The translations under genes were made by a program, and so were the position numbers. A model generated the notes under the pieces. That model was not told the DNA's origin. It saw nothing but the letters and a program-made list of their open reading frames with translations, and ran no database searches. This document shows positions 39,001 to 49,200 of a stretch of 64,000 bases of DNA, piece after piece (position 1 is the stretch's first letter; the number at the start of each line of letters is the position of its first letter). Source of the stretch: Letharia columbiana (lineage: Eukaryota > Ascomycota > Lecanoromycetes > Lecanorales > Parmeliaceae); the NCBI RefSeq assembly GCF_014066305.1, contig NW_023501063.1, forward strand, positions 496,001 to 560,000, in the 5' to 3' direction.

Positions 39001-42000
39001 ATTATATTCTTTCTAAAGTCTAATATTTACTTAATAGAAGATTATAAGATAGTTAGCGTAAAGAGTCTTTAAAAATATAGAATTTATATAAAATAAATTA
39101 CTAATCGATCTTTATAGAAGATAAGAGTATTTATATCTTCTTAACTATCTTAGAATATTAATAGCGCTATTACTATTAAATCAGCTTACTTTATATCTCT
39201 TAAAAATATTAACCCTATATTACGATCTTTATAAATATTTTAAGAGTTTACTTTTTAGAAAGCGTGGAGATAGAATAATTAGCGATATCGTATATAGCGA
39301 TAAGAAATTTAAATATAGAGTTAGTCTTAGCGTACTTCAAACTTTTATAATCTAGAAATTTAGCTTATTTATCTTATTTAATAAGACGATATTTATCTAG
39401 TATATTAAAAAGAGAATATATATTAATATACTACTAACGAGGAGACATTTATTTATTATAGATCTTAGCTTAAGAGAAATCTATTACTATCACTCTCTTA
39501 AGATAAATACTTCTCTTTTTAGCTAGCGCCCCTAGCACTCTTATCTTTCGCCTTATTATCTTTTCTTTTATCTTTATATACTTTATTATAATCTTTAATC
39601 TCCTTTCGATTAATATCTTTAATTTACTTCTAAACTCGTTTATTATATATTAAAAATATCATCTTTTTTCATAAACTCTCAACGTTTACTTTTATTATTA
39701 CTTATTTATCTTATAAACGCTAGTACTATAAAATTCGAAGACTTATAATATCGCGATTATAAATAATTAAATAAAGTATTCTTAGAATAATAAATAGTCT
39801 TAGATATCGAATTCTATATTGCGATTCGAATTAAATTAATTACGATTTCGCTTATATATAACTTAATTTACTATTCTAGATAAAAGATATTATATAATAG
39901 CTATACGAAGTCGATAATAAATTATTACTTATAATTTAATAGATAGATAGCTAGCGATATTATTATAAACCTCTTAATAATAAGAATATAGCTATTTCTA
40001 TTTCTTTATAACTCGATTATTAAAAGATAAAGATAATACTATAGTAGAATAGATTATAAATATTCTTATAGATATAATAGCCGTAGTAATCGCATTAAGG
40101 TTACTATCGTAAGAGAGAATTATTCGTATATTCTCTCTCAGCGTAATATAATTTTTAAGTTTTTAATTTACTATCTCGACGTAGAGTAAATTAAATAAGA
40201 GATATTTACTCACGGATATTAATATAGATTTTCTTTTAATTTATATTATAATATTAATAATAGCCTTTAACCTTTAATTAAAGAAGTCTTAAAAGAATTT
40301 TTTTATTAAATACGCTAGCTGAGATTAGGCTTAATATATCTTAATATATAATTAGCGTATAAACGTTAGAGAATTAGAAGTAAAAGAGATACTAAAAATT
40401 AATTAAGTCGTTATATATAAGATCTAAAGTCTATTTACCACGTACTTGCTAATCGCCGACTTCTCGATATTATATATTATAAAACTTAGAAGTTAAAACG
40501 TTAGATAGATAAGAAGAGATATTCTATAAGTTACTCTATATCTTTTATCTATATCTTACTATAAATATCTTATCTTTTATTAATACTAATTAAAAAATTT
40601 AAATCTTTTTACTTTTAAATATTATATTACACTAGAGCCTTAGCATTATAAATAATATTATTTTTATCTTTTACTCGATTATCGATATTATTAATAATAT
40701 ACTTAAGAATTTATATAATATAGATCTATTTATTTAAGTAGATATAAATAGTAATAACGATATTACTTCTTAGAGCGAGGCCTTAATACTTTCTCTTATA
40801 CTCGATCGAGCTTCGAAGATAAAGATAAATTTCATTATCGAACGATACTCGAATATTGATATCGTACTTATAGATTCTATAAGTAATATATATTACTATA
40901 TTATTTCGATTAGTAATAAAGATATCTTTAAGCTTTAGAAGTAATTAATAAACGATATTTAAATAAATAGCAAACACTATTATAATTAGAGATTTGAGAT
41001 TTAAAATAAAATATAAATTAATATACGCGATATTATATTTAATATTCGCGTATTATAGCGAGGTAATTATTAGAAGAACTATAAGTATAAAGTAAGAAGA
41101 GCGAAAGAATCAAGGGCTATAACTTCTTTTAAGTCTTTACTCTTATTATTAGCGCCTATTCACATAACTTAAATAGAAACTCTAGAGTCTTATATACTTA
41201 TTAATATCTTTATCGATAGCTTTAAGATAATAAGTAAGAAAATAATTAAAATCGAGATCGTATATAAAGGTCGCTTCTTCTTTATTATAAAGAGGTTTAA
41301 TTATAAAGAACTTAGTTAGTAAGAGCTTCGAGTATAGAAGAAGATTATAAATTATAAGATATAGTATATAGATTTTAATATCCTTCTACGCCTTATCGCT
41401 AATTATTAATAATAATTAAAAATTAAATATAATTTACTTAAAGGAAATTCTTTATTACGAATTTAGTTCGATTCTCGTAATAGAATTACTATCTATAGAG
41501 AGTCTTAATAAGATCTTCTATAAGAAGGGAAATCTTATATTATACGATATCGCGGTTAGTATTATAAGATAATTACTCGATATATTAGAATATCTATATA
41601 AACTAGATATCGTTTATATATAAATTTAGTTAAATAATTTATTAGTCTCTTTAAAGTAATTAATTTATATTAAGCTAATAGGCTTTAAACTCTTTAATTA
41701 TAGCGAAGCGTTTATATCTTCTTTAATATTAATCTATCTAGTACTTAAACTTTAAAAGAAATACTTTAAAGATATAATAGCTTCTTTCATCTAAAAAGAA
41801 ATATTAGCGAATTAAGATTATTTCGAGATAAGATCTAAGTCTTAATATAATAGTTCGGTAAATATCTAAAGTATAGATATTATATACTCTCAGCTTACTC
41901 TCGAAAAAGCTCTCTACTATCTTAATAGTTAAAAGTCTAATAATAAATAAGTCGCTAACTATATTAATCTTCTACTCGCAACTTAATTAAAGACTTATAT

Positions 42001-43759
42001 AAAAAGATTTAAAGTATAGATATAAAAGCTAAAACTATTATCGAGATCGATTCTATCTTTATTACTTAATTTCTTATAAAAGCTACTTAACTCGAAGTTA
42101 GAATTAAGAGTTATAATCGATCTTATAGATATATAACTTATATAAGATATTAAAGATTTTATAAATAACGCTAAAGAGCTTAATTTAAAAGAGTTTATTT
42201 ATAAGTGTTAAAGGCTTAACTCTATTAATATAAAGTAGTCTATAACTTAATAAGATAGAGATATCTTTTAGATTAAAGTAGGTTACTAATATTATAAAAA
42301 TTAAATTAATCTATCTTTATACTATATAAGTAAGAAAACTTTTAGAGAGCGTATTAGTCGAGAATAAAGTTATAAAGAATATTATTAACTTTTTATATTC
42401 TATATAGTATTACTACTATCTAAACTATTATATAATAAAATTAAAGACTATATTTATACCTCTATATCTAATATATACTATTTTTAATATACTTCTAATT
42501 TTAATAAGCGCTTATCTTAAATAGCTATTTAGAAACTTCTCTTAAAGGCGCTAGCTTTATATTTAAGCTATACGCTTAGATATATATATATATATTCTAA
42601 GTAGACTTTATATTTTATATTAAGCTATCTATGACTAGTCTCTTTAATAATTACACTATACTCTTAGAAATACTATCTCTTTATCTTCTAAAAAGTCTTT
42701 ATTTAAGAGAAGTCTTTTAAGACTATCGAGTACTTTTAATCCTCTATCAAATAAATCGAAATATATAATTACGTCGTCTTATTCTATAACTAAGATTTAT
42801 TCGAGAATAGTAGTCTATTATAATTATATTTCCTCTAATATTATTTTCGAAGAAGATATCTTTTATATTTCGAAGCTAAGTAGAAAATCGTATATCTTTA
42901 AAGCTTTAAGATACTCTAGAAGTAGAAATTCACATATAGTCGTTATATTCGAGAAATAGAATATATAAGAAAGTTCTAATTTAAAGTAATATAATTATTA
43001 CGCGAGGATTAGTTAGCTTTCTTAGAAGAGATAAGATTATTTCGACTTACTAGTAGTATTAGACGTTAAAAAATTCTTTATTCTTAAATTAAAAAGAAAT
43101 TAAGCTAATAAGATATAATTTTTATTAAATAATTAAGAGTTAAATAGAGCTTTAATAATTAAATCTTAAGTTGCTAAGTTATCGTAATAAAGCTTATAAC
43201 GTTAAAAGTCTTAATCTAACAATTTTAATTTAAGAGTATAATCTCGTCTATTATTATTATAATTAATATTATATAAGAGAGTAATAATACCTTATATTAA
43301 ACGAACTAAAATCGATATTTATTTATATTTAAGTATCTCGTCTTTATTAAGCGTAATAATTACTATACTAATATCGATATTAATAAAAAAGACTATATAA
43401 GATATATATTTATAAATAACGCGTAAGAAATAGATCTATCTAGTCTTAATACTTAGACTCTACATTTTTAAGAGAAAGCTAAAATATTATATTATCGAGC
43501 CGATTTCGTTATACTCTCTCTATATAGAGTCTTTCTAAGTATAAAAGAATAGTAATAGCGATAGATTAAATTATTTTATTATCGAATCGAAAATCTTATT
43601 ATATTTCTTATAGAGTCTAAGTAAAAAGTATAAAGGTCGATATATAAAGTTCTAAATAGACCATTAAGAGCGCTTAGATACGTGATTTTCTCTTCGATAA
43701 TAACGATAAAGTATCTTCGAACTATAGATATTAAGCTTTCTTATAATTACGAAGTTCTA
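31601..43759. other. degenerate RIP'd DNA, no identified gene
   Basis: About 12 kb of strongly RIP'd sequence between the 30.9-kb relic and the LTR element. Several plus frames look partly protein-like (for example near 34,690-34,760, 35,400-35,500 and 36,720-36,950, where an L-I-D-R-Y and R-D-F-H-Y-K-L segment can be read), but I could not assign families. A 15-nt T run lies at 32,480-32,494. No RNA genes were seen. Confidence 0.4.
32964..33012. repeat. TAAG/AAGT tetranucleotide microsatellite
   Basis: About 11 to 12 tandem copies of a 4-bp unit (TAAG in one phase), with one AAAT-type variant near 32,977-32,980. It is a simple-sequence repeat without associated features. Confidence 0.9.
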
Positions 43760-43764
43760 GAACT
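43760..43764. repeat. target-site duplication, left copy (GAACT)
   Basis: GAACT directly abuts the TG start of the left LTR and is repeated exactly at 45,178-45,182 after the right LTR. A 5-bp direct duplication is the usual product of LTR-element integration. Confidence 0.85.
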
Positions 43765-43905
43765 TGTTAGAATTTCAGGTATGTGGTGTGTAGAACGGAC
43801 GGATTGATTCTCCAAAACCTCTCCGGGGCCAGGTCCTAAATACAGTACAAAATCAGGTGGCTAAAAAACATGGTGGCTGGGATGCGCGAGGGCCACATTT
43901 CAACA
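43765..43905. repeat. left LTR (141 bp), little mutated
   Basis: Begins TGTTAGAATTTCAGG and ends CACATTTCAACA. It aligns without gaps to 45,037-45,177 with 121 of 141 identities. At 19 of the 20 differing sites this copy has the unmutated C or G; at one (43,890) it has A where the other LTR has G. Confidence 0.9.
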
Positions 43906-44412
43906 CTCCCCTGCAGCCACGCTCCCAGTCCACCCAACAAGAAATGAAGCTATACACAACTCCCAACAACAGACCATTCCAGCCTCAACAACAGGCCATT
44001 CCAGTCTCAACAACAATAGGCCGTTCCAGCCGTAACAATAACAAGCCTCAACAACAGGTCCAGCCTCAACAACAGGCCATTCCAGCCTCAACAACAACAG
44101 GCCATTCCAGCCGTAACAATAACAAGCCTCAACAAACAACAGGCCATTCCAGTCTCAATAACAACAGGCCATTCCAGCCGTAACAACAATAGGCCATTCC
44201 AGCCGTAACAACAATAGGCCATTCCAGCCGTAACAATAGGCCATTCCAGCCGTTCACAGGCCATTCCAGCCTTTCAACAAGAGGCCATTCCAGCCTTTCA
44301 ACAAGAGGCCATTCCAGCCTTTCAACAAGAGGCCATTCCAGCCTTTCACAGGTCATTCCAGCCTTTCAATAAGAGGCCATTTCAGCCTTTCAACAACGAT
44401 AAACCATTCCAG
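43906..44412. repeat. minisatellite array 1, core GGCCATTCCAGCC
   Basis: About 17 units containing the core [G/A][G/A]CCATTCCAGCC, separated by short CAACAA-, GTAACAACAATA- or TTTCAACAAGA-type spacers. The later units settle to 24-25 bp and the earlier ones are more irregular (19-57 bp). It is rich in CA and TG and so almost untouched by RIP. A frame reads through it as Gln/Asn/Pro repeats on the plus strand and as repeated L-E-W-P on the minus strand. These are products of the repeat, not evidence of a gene. Confidence 0.85.
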
Positions 44413-44600
44413 CTATATCGCACACCATTCTAGTATAACACGTCTTTCTAACGTAATATTTGACACCTATTCTAGGTAACACGTCTTCTTAACGTAATAT
44501 CTCTTTCTAAGATAATATAATATACCTCTGAAGCATAACACTCTTTCTAAGTAATAAGAGTAAGATATAACACTCCATCTCGGAGTAATATAGCCATTTC
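44413..44600. repeat. imperfect repeats within LTR element
   Basis: Partly RIP'd stretch with recurring TAACACGTCTT, CTAACGTAATAT and CTCTTTCTAAG blocks (for example around 44,436, 44,479 and 44,504). It looks like a decayed tandem array continuing array 1. Confidence 0.5.
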
Positions 44601-44686
44601 ATATAGAACTTATATATCACACTAGCACGTATCTCCATTATCTATAGTCCTTCGCGACGTTTCTCTTTACCACTATCTCATTATTT

Positions 44687-44790
44687 GACGACGAGAGTTC
44701 TTTATAACGACGAGAGTTCTTTACAACAACGAGGGTTCTTTATAACAACGAGGGTTCTTTACGACGAGAGTTCTTTACGACGAGGGTTAT
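44687..44790. repeat. minisatellite array 2, unit about 19 bp
   Basis: Six units of 16-19 bp of the form (T/C)AACGACGAG(A/G)GTTCTTTA. The variants alternate between CGACGAG and CAACGAG, and between GAGAG and GAGGG, again transition-type differences. Confidence 0.8.
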
Positions 44791-44878
44791 AACTCTATAT
44801 CTAAATTAGTCTTATAGAAAGCTGGCATTATAGCGACTTAGCCTATATACTCTATAGATCGAGCTTATAGTAATAGCG

Positions 44879-45015
44879 AGATATAGTAGTAGAATAAGAT
44901 ATAATAGTAGAATAAGGTACGATAGTAGAATAAGATATAATAGTAGAATAAGGTATAATAGTAGAATAAGATACGATAGTAGGACGATATAATAGCAGCG
45001 AGGTATAGTAGAAGC
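44879..45015. repeat. minisatellite array 3, 18-bp unit
   Basis: About six 18-bp units of the form ATATAATAGTAGAATAAG, with variants GTACGATAGTAGAATAAG, ending in diverged units (GTAGGACGATATAATAGCAG). It directly precedes the right LTR. The unit is unrelated to arrays 1 and 2. Confidence 0.8.
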
Positions 45016-45036
45016 GTTAGAATCGGGCTTATAATC

Positions 45037-45177
45037 TATTAGAATTTCAGGTATGTAATATATAGAACGGACGAATTAATTCTCTAAAACCTCTCCGGAG
45101 TTAGATTCTAAATATAGTACAAAATCAGGTGGCTAAAAAACATGGTGGCTGGAATGCGCGGGGGTTATATTTCAATA
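45037..45177. repeat. right LTR (141 bp), RIP'd
   Basis: Begins TATTAGAATTTCAGG (TG to TA at the terminus) and ends TTTCAATA (CA to TA). It aligns gap-free to the left LTR. 19 of 20 differences are C-to-T or G-to-A in this copy. A 37-bp core (45,116-45,152) remains identical to the left LTR. Confidence 0.9.
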
Positions 45178-45182
45178 GAACT
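45178..45182. repeat. target-site duplication, right copy (GAACT)
   Basis: GAACT immediately after the last base of the right LTR, identical to the 5 bp before the left LTR. Confidence 0.85.
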
Positions 45183-45229
45183 TTTAATAATTAAGATCGA
45201 AAGAAAATTAAAAAATTATATTTCTAATC

Positions 45230-45390
45230 TTAATATTAATATAGCTATTTTATATAGCTATAATATAGTTAATTCGCATAATTATAATATAAAAATTCTA
45301 TATAATTATAATTATTTTATATAGTTATTATAGTTATATAGCTATAATCTTATAATTATTATAATTATATAGTTATAATTATTAATATAA
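45230..45390. repeat. AT palindrome cluster
   Basis: Overlapping palindromic words such as TATAGCTATA, ATAATTATAAT and TATATAGCTATA are packed over about 160 bp right after the LTR element. The segment could form hairpins or cruciforms. Open frames across it are accidental. Confidence 0.6.
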
Positions 45391-45539
45391 AAGGCGAAAA
45401 CGCGTATAATTACGAGTTTTAGTCTTATATAAAGTCTATAATTAGCTTTCTAAGATATTAAGTCGAAGACTAAAGCTTAAATATAGTATTAGCTTTAATT
45501 ATAAAAGATTAAAATAAATAAGATCTTCTTTAAAAGTAA

Positions 45540-46270
45540 ATATATAAGAGAGACTTTAAGACGAAAAATTAAATAATTAGAATTAGAACGAAGCTAAAGT
45601 ATATTATTTCTTAATAAATTTATTAGACCTATCGCGTATACTAACTAATTCTTATTAAGATAATAGATTTCGATAATTATTACGTATATTAACTAGATAA
45701 AATCTATAGACTCTTCTTTATCTTTATAGTATAAGATTTAGAATTCTTAGTCTTAATAGAAACTACTAAGATTATTAAATTAAAAAAGAACCTCGCATTA
45801 TAATAGCTTTAGTAATCTATTTAGAGAAAGTAGATAGCGGCTACCTCTAACGAGATTAATAGAAATATATAATTTTCTTATAATTAATATTAAAGAGAAG
45901 CCTATATACTATAGTCTCGAAGATTTAAAGAGATAAATATATATACGATTTAGATATATTCTATATTTATATATTAAATCTAAGTTAGAGTAATATTAAA
46001 TTATCGATATAAACGATAAGTATAAATATATATACTTTATTAGTCGAAAATAGAATAGTAATAAATATAATATTCTACTAGTTTAAGTCTTAACTATCTT
46101 TCTTTATAATAATCGACTTAATTCTTATATATTCTATTTTATTTAAGTATAAGCTTTCTTAAGCTCTATAATCTTTTTATTCTTTAATTATATTATATCT
46201 CTATAGATAATAAGCTACGTTATAAGTCTTTATACTATCGCTTCTATAATAGTCTAATAATTAATAAGAA
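45540..46270 (+). pseudogene. unidentified plus-strand coding relic
   Basis: A plus frame of roughly 220-240 codons with RIP-type stops reads like a mutated protein (for example Y-Y-F-L-I-N-L-L-D-L-S-R-I, V-I-Y-L-E-K-V-D-S-G-Y-L, Y-D-L-D-I-F-Y-I-Y). Many stops would be Gln/Trp codons before RIP. No family is recognised and the boundaries are approximate. Confidence 0.35.
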
Positions 46271-49200
46271 AATATTCTAGATTCTAAATTTGATTTTAAA
46301 AATATTTCTTTTCTAGAAGAACGCTAGTAATGTTAATTACTCGCTTATTTTAAGAAAGATTATAATTATTAAGATAATTTCGTATTTTATAAATAATTTC
46401 GATTAAATATTTAATAATTCGCTAAGTCTCTAAAATCTGCCGCTCGAAATTAGCTTTACTAGTCTTCTAAATATCTATAAGTACTTATATCTTTATCTTT
46501 TAGACTAAAACGATCTATAACTTTATTATAAGATCTCTTTAAGCGATTTAGACTTAATTAAGTATAAAATATAAATATTAATAATATATCTCTAGCTTAA
46601 CTAAGAAATCGCGTTCTTACTATTTTTTAAACTTAGATTATCATAAAGCCTTCTAGCTTTAAGCGAGCTATACTTAAAGATTATTTATCTTATATATAAT
46701 CTTACGACGTTATAAGATAATAGATATTAACTTAATAAATCTATATCTAGCGTATTTATACTAAATTAGCGTAAATTTAATACTTATATTCTCGCGTTTA
46801 GAACTTATCTAACTTTAATAGAATTCGTTAGAAGTACTATTATAAATTAGATTTCGAAGGCTTATAGCAAGATAATAAGAAATAGAAAATTAAGAATTAA
46901 AAATATAATTTACCGAAATCTAAATATTCGATTAATCTTTTATAGATTCTATATTCTTTAGTATTAAGAATATTATATTAGTATTAAGTAATAATAAAGC
47001 TATTAAATTAAGTTATCTAATTAAATATCTTTTAATACTCTAAATATATAGTCTTAAAATATAAAAATAAAAATCTTTAATATTTAAAGATATTAAAAGT
47101 ATCTTAGCTCGGGCGTTAAATGTGAATATAAAAGCGCCTACGTTTATAAACTTAAATTTTACTTTTAGTTAATTAAAAGTAATAAGAGACTATATAAAGT
47201 TTATAAGAGAGATTAAGATATTAAGAATATTATATTTTCTATTTATATTTAAATTCTTTTTTATAGAATTACTACCGCTTATAGATTAATCTATATCTAT
47301 TTCTAAATTATACTCTAAATAAATTAGATATTCTAAAATATTTATACTAGTCGAAGAGTTAAGATAAATTAAAATATTATTAAATAAGAGTATTAGAGAA
47401 TACTAGCGGTAATATAATAATAATAATTCTCTTTATCTCTCCTTACGCGCCTAATACTTACTATATCTCTTCTTCTTTTATTATTAAGATTAGAGATTTA
47501 TTCTTATCTTTATTATTCTTATCTTTATCTTTTTTATTATTAAAATCTTAAGATATTAAGTGCTATGTAAATAGCTAAATAATACTCTACGCCCGCGATT
47601 AATAGCTATTAGCGATACTATTAATAGAATACTTATTAATTTATCCTTTAAAGATAACTAGCTAGTCTTATCTATAGAGCTATATATAAAATACTAGTTC
47701 TTTCTAATAACGATTATATAGATATCTACTTAATAAAGCTTTACTAGTTAATCTACTTTATTTATTATACTTCTCTTTCTTTTATAAAATTTTTTATTAA
47801 TCTTCTTTTCTACTATCGTAAGTCTAGAATAGATCTTAATTCTAATATTTATAAGTATAGAGTTTAATCTTAGATTCTACTTATAATATAGAGAAAACGC
47901 TTTATATTTACTAAGTATAACGAAATAGACGAATTAAAAGCCTTTATTAAATAAAGAATAAGATATAGAATAAGATATAAAGGCTTAAATAAGGTATCTA
48001 CGCCGTTTATAGCTTTTTTTAAAGTCGTTTTTAGTAACTAATTTAGCGTATAAGTAAGCGCTTAATTTTATTAAAAATAGAATATCGATATTATAGAAAG
48101 AATTAAAAAACTAATTCTATTTTAGAAGATATATAAATATTTAATATATATAAAATAGATAGCTAGTAATAATATACGATATACGCTAGTCGACTAGACT
48201 ATATTATAATAGATTTATTCTTTAAATTATATATTTAAAATAAAAGTAGCTAATTAAGATCTAAAAACTTTTTAACTTTATTATTTCTAATTTAAAAAAT
48301 AAAAATTAGCTAATTATTATCTATATATAGTCTAAAACTTTAAAATATAAAATAAATATCCTCGCCCTTTCTATCTATTATTACTCTATTCATTTAATCT
48401 TATCTAATTTTAAATTTATTAAATATAGAATTAATAAGAGATTTATCGAAGAGTATATAAATAGAATAGCGAAGTAAGCTTTCTTCTATACTAGAGATAC
48501 TCTTTATAAACGCTTTATAACTCTATATAATCACCGCTAATAATATATTTACTATTATTATTATTATTTATCTTATATCTTATCTAATATAAGTCTTAAA
48601 GAAATATATACTTATCTTCTTCTTAAAGTATATTCTATATCCTTTCTACTTTAATCGTTATCGACTTTTAAAATCTTAAAATTATATTAGCTTTATATTC
48701 TAATAAATATACTAAACTATTATTATTCTATATCTTAATTATAAAATCTCGAATTTATCGAAAGCTAGTATACGGGTAGATATATTATCGCTAATTAATC
48801 TTATTTCGCTATATTTAGATTTACATCTAAGCTTTCTAATAGATCTATTTAGACTTTTTATATAAACTTATATTAAGCTATATAACTCTATAGATATTAT
48901 ATTAAAAGCTTTAATTACTTTCTATATCGAAATTATAATAATAAATAGTAAAAAGTCTTTATTTAACTCTAAATCGTAGTTATATAATCTTATTATAAGT
49001 TTAACTAGTACTCTAAAAGCTTTAAACGCTTATTACTCTTAGAATAACGTCTTTATAATCTTCCTTTTAATTCTCTCCCTTCGCTTCTTTCGCAGATTAT
49101 TCTATAAGCTCTTTCTATATATATATTAAACTCTAATTAGTTTAATCATATACTTAGTTTAACATTATACTCTTTTAGACGAGCTATTAATATATATCTA

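Larger units (their letters stand above)
43765..45177. mobile_element. TRIM-like non-autonomous LTR element
   Basis: A 1,413-bp element bounded by two 141-bp direct repeats of identical length in the same orientation, flanked by a 5-bp duplication (GAACT). The LTR starts TGTTAGAA and ends TTTCAACA, which are near-inverted termini (TGTTGAAA as reverse complement) and fit the TG...CA rule. The interior (43,906-45,036) has no gag, pol or other credible coding region and consists mostly of tandem arrays. No primer-binding site starting TGG follows the left LTR and no clean polypurine tract precedes the right one, so transcription direction is undecided. Size and lack of genes fit terminal-repeat retrotransposons in miniature, which are mobilised in trans. 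The left half retains many CA/TG and is hardly RIP'd; the right half is increasingly mutated. Confidence 0.85.

Noticed and set aside
43857..44183. 108-codon frame rich in Gln, Asn and Pro
   Set aside because: It begins with GTG, which is not a normal nuclear start in fungi, it begins inside the left LTR, and nearly its whole length is minisatellite array 1. The repeat explains the open frame.
43900..44356. Two minus-strand frames encoding repeated L-E-W-P units
   Set aside because: They are reverse-strand readings of the same minisatellite. The periodic peptide follows from the DNA repeat and there is no independent coding evidence.
43906..44412. Possible CRISPR-like array (repeats separated by short variable spacers)
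   Set aside because: Spacers are short, low-complexity and themselves related. The repeats are imperfect and the context is a eukaryotic RIP'd genome with LTRs around it.
45142..45324. 60-codon plus frame starting at ATG inside the right LTR
   Set aside because: It starts in the LTR and runs into AT palindromes. The Asn/Tyr/Ile-rich content is compositional.
49081..49110. F-A-D-Y motif (TTCGCAGATTAT) considered as a LINE reverse-transcriptase FADD box
   Set aside because: Changing the second Asp to Tyr needs a transversion that RIP does not cause, and no other reverse-transcriptase motif lies around it.
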